Assembly: GCA_034521715.1 (NCBI GenBank)
Contig: JAXHLY010000011.1
Span: 1-26,047, forward strand
DNA length: 26,047 nucleotides
Direction of reading: 5' to 3'
Origin: Methylohalomonas sp034521715
GTDB lineage: Bacteria > Pseudomonadota > Gammaproteobacteria > Methylohalomonadales > Methylohalomonadaceae
Of this stretch, positions 20,766 through 26,047 are shown piece by piece (position 1 is the stretch's first letter; every line of letters starts with the position of its first letter). A model generated the notes under the pieces. That model saw only the letters and a list, made by a program, of their open reading frames with translations. It made no database searches and was not told the origin of the DNA. Position numbers and translations under genes: made by a program.

Positions 20766-21681
20766 TCAGTAGACTTCTGGCTCGCCTTCCGGGCGGGTCT
20801 TGAACCGGCGATGCAGCCATAGATACTGTTCCGGATGGTCGGCCAGCGCTGTCTCAATCATCTGATTGATACGCGTGGCGTCCTCAACCTCACTTGAGGA
20901 CGGGAAATCCTCCAGCACCGGCGAGAAATCAACCCGGTAACGCCTGCCGCCATCGAGCCGGAAATGACTGCAGAATACCGCGACGGCTCCGGTCATGCTG
21001 ACAAGGCGTGATGTACCGCGGATGGTGGCTGCCTGGGTACCGAAAAAGGGCGCGAACACGGAGTGACGGCGGGCATAGTTCTGATCCGCGGCGTACCAGA
21101 TCGCCCGACCCTCGCGCAGGTCGCGTATTATTCCGCGGGTATCTTCCTTGCTGAGCACGGCGCCGAAATACCGGCCACGCCCCTGTCTAATCAACCGATC
21201 AAAAACCGGGTTGCGGCTGGGACGGTAAATCACGTCCATTGCCAGATAGGGCTCGACCAGGGCACCGGATATATCGATAGTGGAAAAATGGGCACCGATA
21301 ATCAGTACACCCCGGCCCTGGGCCTGGGCAGCCTTGATATGTTCGATACCGTTGATCTCTGCCCGGTCGCGCAGGTGTTCGACACCCCGCAGCCAGGCGG
21401 TGGCGGTTTCGAACACGTTCATGCCGTAGGATTCGAATGCGGCACGCACCAGCCGCGCCTGCTCGGCAGCGGACAGCTCGGGGAAACATAGCCGGATATT
21501 GATAGCCGTAATGCGCCGCCGCTCGCGTGCCAGCCTGTGCAGCAGACGACCCAGCATGGCGCCAAGGCGCAACTGGAGAGTCATGGGGCAGACGAACCAG
21601 TAGCCATAACACGCCAATGCCGACATGTGTCGTCCAGTAAGTGGGGTGCAGTGCCCGGCCAATCCGCTTCAGGAAATCCAT
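20766..21681 (-). CDS. Lysophospholipid (LpxL/HtrB-like) acyltransferase (one frameshift)
   Basis: The true start is ATG 21681 (MDFLKRIGRALHPTYWTTHV, then GIGVLWLLVRLP). Removing one C from CCCC near 21586 joins it to MTLQLRLGAMLGRLLHRLAR in the long downstream frame, which is otherwise intact; the total is about 304 residues. The acyltransferase signature is GAHFSTIDISG, the HX4D motif of lipid A late acyltransferases, followed by YRPSRNPVFDRLIRQGRGR and WYAADQNYARRHSVFAPFFG, typical of LpxL/LpxM/HtrB proteins. These transfer an acyl chain from acyl-ACP to a lipid A precursor at the inner membrane. Which position is acylated cannot be told. It is convergent with the ATP-grasp gene, with a MITE between. 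Confidence 0.9.
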
Positions 21682-22011
21682 GGGGGCGATAGTCTAGACG
21701 ATTTTCCGGTGGCTGGGTGGACACACCTGATCTGCCGCGGTTTCGGGTTCACAGATACCGGGCGATCGCAAGGACTTGTCGGGAGTGGTGGCGGGCAGGG
21801 CCGGTTATGGTGTGTATATCCGACTTGATCAGATAAGGTCCAGCAAGCAAAATAAGCCGGTCCGACGTGCCGGGCGGCCGCGCCATCATCGTGTGGCGAT
21901 AACGATAAAACAGATAATGACAAGACAGAACGTGATCGGCCCGGTGCCATCCTTATATAACCCTGAGTGTATAATAACGACGATATCAATACCTTACAGG
22001 CAGATACGCTG
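21682..22011. other. Intergenic region between acyltransferase and cytochrome genes
   Basis: No gene recognised on either strand. It must hold the start region of the divergent acyltransferase gene and the cytochrome promoter. A TATAAT at 21970-21975, 37 bases before the first cytochrome ATG, is the best -10 candidate, but no matching -35 lies 16-18 bases upstream, so an activator may be needed. No strong repeats were seen. Confidence 0.4.
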
Positions 22012-22329
22012 ATGAGACTACTAACTATTTTATGCTTGGCGCTTTTTTTCGCCGGTCCGGCTTATGCAGAAGGCGATCCCGTGGCCGGCAAAAGTAAAGC
22101 CGAAAGCTGTCTGGGCTGCCATGGTGTCGCAAGCTACGACAATGCCTACCCGACATACAGCGTCCCGAAACTGGGTGGGCAGCATGCCAAATATATCGTG
22201 TCCGCCCTCAAGGCTTATAAAGCAGGCCAGCGCTGGCATCCAACCATGAAGGGCCAGGCAGCCAGTCTTACCGAAGAGGATATGGCTGATATAGCTGCCT
22301 ACTTTGAAAGTCTGAAAGAACTCAAATAA
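22012..22329 (+). CDS. Cytochrome c553-type monohaem protein, first of a pair
   Basis: An intact 105-residue protein. I choose ATG 22012 over the longer frame start at 21967 because it gives a clean Sec signal peptide (MRLLTILCLALFFAGPAYA, cleaved before EGD). Haem is bound by CLGCH at residues 33-37; the distal Met is probably in TMKGQAASL. The segment PKLGGQHAKYIVSALKAYKA is the hallmark of the c553/c4 class I cytochromes. The mature protein of about 86 residues would be a periplasmic one-electron carrier. It ends 12 bases before the start chosen for the second cytochrome, with which it shares the GQHA-Y-ALK-YK pattern, so the two arose by duplication. Confidence 0.9.
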   Translation: MRLLTILCLALFFAGPAYAEGDPVAGKSKAESCLGCHGVASYDNAYPTYSVPKLGGQHAKYIVSALKAYKAGQRWHPTMKGQAASLTEEDMADIAAYFESLKELK

Positions 22330-22341
22330 TCGGTGGCCATG

Positions 22342-22704
22342 ATGAAGAACAACAAACTTTTTTTCAGTCTTGCTGTATTGATGGGCCTGACAGCCACCGG
22401 CGTCCTGGCAGAAGAAGGTTCAGGCAAAGAACCGGCACGTACAGGTGAGGAAATTGCCCAGACCTGCGTTGCGTGTCATGGTGCAAAAGGTATCAGCAGT
22501 GCGGATATCTATCCGCATCTTGCAGGTCAGCATGCCAGTTATCTCGTGCAGGCTCTGAAAGATTACAAGAGCGGTAAACGCGACAACCAGATCATGCAGC
22601 CCATGGCTGCCGGGTTGACCGAAGCGGAAATGGAAGCTGTCGCCGAGTATTACGCCAACATGCCGGGACTGACTACCGCACCACGTAAACCGGCCGGCGA
22701 CTGA
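22342..22704 (+). CDS. Cytochrome c553-type monohaem protein, second of a pair
   Basis: An intact protein of about 120 residues. In-frame starts are GTG 22333, ATG 22339 and ATG 22342; I choose 22342, which leaves CGGTGG as a ribosome site. The signal peptide is MKNNKLFFSLAVLMGLTATG plus VLA, then EEGSGK. The haem motif is CVACH at about residues 42-46, followed by PHLAGQHASYLVQALKDYKS and a likely axial Met in IMQPMAAGL. With the preceding gene it looks like the two halves of a dihaem cytochrome c4 encoded separately, or two successive carriers feeding a terminal oxidase. Periplasmic. A short MITE copy lies 8 bases after the stop. Confidence 0.9.
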   Translation: MKNNKLFFSLAVLMGLTATGVLAEEGSGKEPARTGEEIAQTCVACHGAKGISSADIYPHLAGQHASYLVQALKDYKSGKRDNQIMQPMAAGLTEAEMEAVAEYYANMPGLTTAPRKPAGD

Positions 22705-22711
22705 AACTCAT

Positions 22712-22787
22712 CTAGGGAAGCTCTGAATATTTTGTCATTTCTCCCGTTGGTCGAAATGACACCACGGATTAATCAGAATTTCCCTAG
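22712..22787. mobile_element. MITE-like inverted-repeat element, internally deleted copy
   Basis: 76 bases. The ends CTAGGGAAGCTCTGAATA and TAATCAGAATTTCCCTAG form terminal inverted repeats with three mismatches. Compared with the copy at 20635 it lacks about 55 central bases between two TTT runs, while keeping TGTCATTT and CTCCCGTTGGTCGAAATGAC. Its right-hand CTAG contains the gloB stop codon (22784-22786, minus strand). It again lies between convergent genes. Confidence 0.85.
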
Positions 22788-23556
22788 AACAAGTCCTTTA
22801 ACGCGCGGATGCGGGCGAAAACCTCGACCGGTGGCGCGTTATTCATGTCCAGCGTCTTGCGGATACCGGCAGCGTCCGGGCGCAGGAAGGGATTGGTCGC
22901 CCTCTCTTCTGCCAGTGTAGTTGGCAGCGTCGGCTTGCCTGCCTCACGTGTCTGTTTCACCTGCTCGACGCGTTCCTTCAATACATCATTGTCCGGATCC
23001 ACGCTGAGCGCGAAGCGGCCGTTGTTCAATGTGTACTCATGGCCGCAGTAGATCTTCGTTTCATCCGGCCAGGCCAGCATCTTCTGTAGCGACTCCCACA
23101 TCTGTTCCGGTGTCCCCTCGAACAGCCGGCCGCAGCCCATGGCGAGATAAAGTATCGCCGGTAAAGGCGACATTGTGCTCGGGCAGCCGGAATGCAATAT
23201 GCCCGCGCGTGTGACCGGGCACGTCATACACCTCGACGCTCTGCAGGCCGAATTCGAAACCGGTCGCCTTCACCGACTTTTACATCGATGCCGGGAATGC
23301 GCTCTGCGTCGGCGCGTGGACCGATGATCGTGCACCGTGCTGTTCCTTCAGCGCGAGATTGCCGCCGGCGTGATCCCAGTGATGATGGGTATTGAAGATG
23401 TGCGTCAGCTGCCAGCCTTTCCTCCAGTGCCTGCTGGATGGGCTTCGCTACTTCTGGTGTATCGACACTCGCGGTCAGTCCGGATTCCGAATCATGCAGC
23501 AGATAACCATAGTTATCGTTGAGACAGGGAAACAGGTGGATTTCGATGGCGGACAT
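22784..23556 (-). CDS. gloB: Hydroxyacylglutathione hydrolase, glyoxalase II (frameshifted)
   Basis: Glyoxalase II hydrolyses S-lactoylglutathione to lactate and glutathione in methylglyoxal detoxification. ATG 23556 opens IEIHLFPCLNDNYGYLLHDS, then SVDTPEVAKPIQQALEER. In a second frame come THIFNTHHHWDHAGGNLALK, with the metallo-beta-lactamase HxHxDH metal motif as THHHWDH. A third carries FEFGLQSVEVYDVPGHTRGH (third metal-site His) and AFTGDTL, and the last reads AMGCGRLFEGTPEQMWESLQ, KIYCGHEYTLNNGRFAL and a C-terminal substrate domain ending RIRALKDLF. Four extra bases (near 23176, 23265, 23340 and 23415) explain all breaks. Repaired length is about 255 residues, as usual. All metal ligands are present. 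The stop codon is supplied by the adjoining MITE end. Confidence 0.9.
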
Positions 23557-23944
23557 TGGACATCCCCGGATTATGCAGTGATCAGCGACGATTGGTTTTA
23601 CTGGCCGGGAGCCAGCAGGGTATCACTACGTACCATATCACCTGCGGCATCGGTATCAAGAGCTCGCTGCTGGGCCGCTCTGACCTGATTAATGGATCAC
23701 AGCGGCGTAGCAGCGGCCCGGCACGCGCAGACCATGCGCGTTTTCGCGATCGGAGGGGCGACGTCTGGCCGCCCGGGTAGCACTTGCAGGAGTATCGCCG
23801 TGGCGAGTAGACCGGAACAACATGGGCGACACCGGATCTGCGCCACTCCGCCTGACCGGATTGCCCTGGTCGCCATAAATATAATGATTTTGTTTTCAAA
23901 CGATTAATCTGGCATCAAAAATACATCGCGGAGGGAAGATTGTC
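23557..23944. other. Gap between gloB and the porin gene, with protein-like fragments
   Basis: No gene is firmly recognised. On the minus strand a frame from ATG 23876 has a hydrophobic stretch (SGLLATAILLQVLPG) and runs to a TGA near 23700; the same frame resumes with INQVRAAQQRALDTDAAGDM and stops near 23600. Given the insertion errors elsewhere, a small broken minus-strand gene is possible. The porin promoter should lie here too: TATAAT at 23880-23885 is a -10 candidate without a good -35. The ribosome site GGAGGGAA is at about 23930-23937. Confidence 0.35.
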
Positions 23945-25343
23945 ATGAGACTGAATAAACTCTGTATCAGTGTCCTTGCGGCCATCCTGGGCCTGATGCC
24001 CGTGGTGGCAGTGCAGGCCGGAGACAACAAAGCACTGCTGCAGCTATGGAAGGCACTGGCATGGAAGCGGTACCATCAGACCGGTCGACATACGAGGCCA
24101 TCAAGCGCGTGGCCGAGGGAGAGCAGCAGGAAAGTGAGCAACAGCCCCGGGTCGCCGTTGAGGCGGAGGTGAAAAAGCAGGTTGAAGAGGAAGTGAAGAC
24201 GGCCACCGCCGATCAGCCGACAATCAACACGAAGGGCAAGTTCGAGGTGACTTCAGCCGACGGCGATTTCAGCGCCCGGCTGGGTGGACGCATCCAGGCG
24301 GATGGTGCCGTGTATGACACCGATGTGGTCGATCATGGTGACGGCAGTGAAATCCGCCGCGCGCGTCTGTTCATGTCGGGCACGCTCTGGCGCGTATGGG
24401 ATTACAAGTTCCAGTACGACTTCACCGGTACCGGCGCGGGCGGTATTGCCGACGCCTATGTCGCCTACACGGACCTGGGACCGGCGGAAGTGCAGGTGGG
24501 TCATTTCAAGGAACCCTTCAGCCTGCAGAACATGACCAGTTCCAAGTACATCAATTTCCTGGAACGCGGCCTGCCGCACCTGTTCATCCCGGGCCGTAAT
24601 ATCGGTGCCGCCGTGAACGCGGGTGCGAACAACTGGAGCGCCTCGGCAGGTGTCTTTGGTAATGGCATTGATGATCCGGCTGGTGATACGGATGAAAGCC
24701 TGGGTGCAACCGGTCGACTCACATATGCACCGATCAACAGTAATGGCCAGGTACTGCATTTCGGCGGCGCACTGTCGTACCGCGATACCGGTCAGGACAA
24801 GACGCTGACCTTTTCCGATCGCCCGGAATCACACGTCACCGACATCCGTCTTGTAAACACCATGGCCATGGATGCCGACAATTTCTATCGCTACGGCGTG
24901 GAAGCGGCATGGGTGTATGACCGCCTGACCCTGCAGGGTGAATACATCGGCGTCTCGGTGAACAGGGCCGTTGCCGGTAACCCGGATGTCGATTTCGACG
25001 GCTACTACGCCGAGATCATGTATTTCCTGACGAATGATCAGCGCACCTACAGCGGCGAGGCAGGCCGGCCGCGTTCAAGGCCGGCCAGGCCGAACTCGGC
25101 TGTCGGTTACGGCGGTATCGGTGCCTGGCAGATCGGCGCACGCATCAGCAACGTCGATCTCATCGACGGCGACATCAACGGCGGCGAGGAAGACAACCTG
25201 ACGCTCGGACCTCAACTGGTTCCCGAATGCCAACCTGCGGGCTGTCGGCCAACTACGTCGAAGGTGCTTCGACACCATGGGCGGCCCGTTCGCCAGCTGA
25301 CGAACCGGACATCTTCACCCTCCGCGGCCAGGTTGAATTTTAA
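23945..25343 (+). CDS. OprP/OprO-type outer-membrane porin (frameshifted at both ends)
   Basis: ATG 23945 follows GGAGGGAA and gives a signal peptide (MRLNKLCISVLAAILGLMPV, then VAVQA). After one frame change near 24045 comes YEAIKRVAEGEQQESEQQ and a charged coiled-coil-like segment, then the barrel: FEVTSADGDFSARLGGRIQA, GSEIRRARLFMSGTLWRVWD, YKFQYDFTGTGAGGIADAYV, VQVGHFKEPFSLQNMTSSKY, FLERGLPHLFIPGRNIGAAV. This is the Porin_O_P family (phosphate-selective porin type), which forms trimeric 16-strand channels. Near 25070 and 25205-25300 the frame breaks again, but removal of extra bases restores LNWFPNANLR and the terminal strand DEPDIFTLRGQVEF with TAA at 25341-25343; the final Phe is typical of outer-membrane proteins. 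Whether it takes up phosphate cannot be told. Confidence 0.85.
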
Positions 25344-25363
25344 AATGCGACAGCCTCCTTGTC

Positions 25364-25397
25364 CCTTCTCCCTCTGGGAGAAGGAAGGATGAGGGCT
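25364..25397. repeat. CT-rich palindromic repeat, copy 1
   Basis: CCTTCTCCC/GGGAGAAGG stem with TCT loop (25364-25384), followed by AAGGATGAGGG. It starts 20 bases after the porin stop. Related copies are at 25627 and 25979. Confidence 0.75.
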
Positions 25398-25473
25398 GCA
25401 TATGAACTTCCCTTCAGGAAAGTACGCAGCGCGGGTGAGGGTGCCTGTCATCATGAACGCATTCTGATGACAC

Positions 25474-25625
25474 AGGATGTAGAGAGGCCCGCCCTCGGGC
25501 CGAAAACGTCATTGCAAGGAGCGGAGCGACGAAGCAATCTCGATAGTGCTGAAACAGTCCGCAAATGAACGCCAATAAACGCAAATGAGGGTATCTGTCA
25601 TTTCGAGCGCAGCGGAAATCTTTAT
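25474..25625. repeat. Direct repeat of about 150 bases, copy A
   Basis: Begins AGGATGTAGAGAGGCCCG and contains a GGCCCG/CGGGCC hairpin, GTCATTGCAAGGAGCGGAGC, GACGAAGCAATCTCGATA, TGAACGCCAATAAACGC and TCTGTCATTTCGAGCGCAGC. Copy B follows 210 bases later. The last part matches the inner arm of the MITE at 20635. Confidence 0.88.
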
Positions 25626-25626
25626 T

Positions 25627-25660
25627 CCTTCCCCTTGAGATGGGAAGACTCATGAGGGTG
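25627..25660. repeat. CT-rich palindromic repeat, copy 2
   Basis: CTTCCC (25628-25633) and GGGAAG (25642-25647) form a stem, followed by a CATGAGGGTG tail. It is a diverged member of the same family as copies 1 and 3 and lies between direct-repeat copies A and B. Confidence 0.6.
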
Positions 25661-25683
25661 GAAAACATGCCACCGTCATCGCG

Positions 25684-25838
25684 AGGATGTAGGAGGCCCG
25701 CCCTCGGGCCGAAAACGTCATTGCAAGGAGCGGAGCGACGAAGCAATCTCGATAATGCAACTTAAAACGAGTCCGCGAATGAACGCCAATAAACGCAAAT
25801 GAGGGTATCTGTCATTTGAGCATCACGGAATCTTTTTT
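25684..25838. repeat. Direct repeat of about 150 bases, copy B
   Basis: Begins AGGATGTAGGAGGCCCG and is nearly identical to copy A through GACGAAGCAATCTCGATA. It diverges for about 20 bases, then matches again through TGAACGCCAATAAACGC, GCAAATGAGGGTATCTGTCA and a shortened TCATTTGAGCATCACGGAATC. Confidence 0.88.
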
Positions 25839-26047
25839 CGTTCCGTCGTTACGAAGAACGAACAAGAAGCAACACCCATGCATGAACGTGGCTGCGGCCG
25901 AAGCAAGAGTGGGGTCAGTGGATGTACCGCTTTGAGAACCAAAGGAAGGCATCCAGTGAACAAACATCACCTCAAATCCCTTCCCCTTAAGGGGGAAGGT
26001 CAGGATGAGGGTGATGAGATAACGGTATCCAAATCAAAGAATACCTC
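25839..26047. repeat. Non-coding tail with CT-rich palindromic repeat, copy 3
   Basis: CCTTCCCC (25979-25986) and GGGGAAGG (25992-25999) form a near-perfect hairpin, followed by TCAGGATGAGGGTGATGAG, the same tail as copy 1. A frame from ATG 25879 stays open to the window end but runs through this repeat, so I do not call a gene. The start of the next gene may lie just outside. Confidence 0.6.

Noticed and set aside
25879..26047. Frame from ATG 25879 open to the window end
   Set aside because: It passes through the CT-rich repeat, and the predicted residues are those of the repeat; no coding signal is visible before the edge.

Overview
The window is a chromosomal segment of a Gram-negative gammaproteobacterium. 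The evidence is a complete 16S-tRNA-Ile-tRNA-Ala-23S-5S operon with E. coli-type boxA and processing stems, a late lipid A-type acyltransferase, an OprP-type porin, ErpA, AnmK and a bactofilin. The order argC, DUF6776-like gene, bactofilin, erpA, (extra genes), anmK, M23 peptidase, tyrS, rRNA operon matches the order I recall around Pseudomonas aeruginosa PA0662-PA0668. The base composition (GC-rich left arm) and the periplasmic c-type cytochromes would fit a Chromatiales-like lineage, but I cannot name a genus.

Layout. 1-1535 (minus): a three-gene unit DUF4126 protein, TlpA-like thioredoxin, HemJ (cut by the window edge). 1536-1894: divergent control region with a good sigma70-like promoter for argC. 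1895-7445 (plus): argC, DUF6776-like gene, bactofilin, erpA, an FMN-binding PNPOx-like protein, an unknown membrane protein and a spermidine-synthase-like protein. 7466-10921 (minus): M23 peptidase, AnmK and a lipoprotein as one operon. 11080-12350 (plus): tyrS. 12478-18069: rRNA operon with promoter, antitermination boxes, processing stems and terminator, followed by a duplicated 5S 3' end and a second terminator. 18471-20535 (plus): a translationally coupled zinc metallopeptidase and ATP-grasp ligase. 20766-21681 (minus): acyltransferase. 22012-22704 (plus): two tandem monohaem cytochromes c553. 22784-23556 (minus): gloB. 23945-25343 (plus): porin. 25344-26047: a non-coding tail packed with direct repeats and small palindromes.

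Most protein genes outside 18.4-22.8 kb are split into several frames, including essential ones (erpA, tyrS). In the cases I worked through by hand the frame is restored by removing single extra bases, so the window looks like an assembly with insertion-type errors rather than a field of pseudogenes. Coordinates for these genes span the whole reconstructed gene.

Functional themes: haem and Fe-S cofactor maturation (HemJ, ErpA), cell-wall growth and recycling (bactofilin, M23 endopeptidase, AnmK), translation (TyrS, rRNA, tRNAs) and envelope/periplasmic functions. The most unusual protein content is the metallopeptidase/ATP-grasp pair. The most unusual DNA content is a MITE-like repeat whose two copies both sit between convergent genes, a degenerate 14-nt repeat hairpin inside the Ile-Ala tRNA spacer, and the repeat-rich right end.
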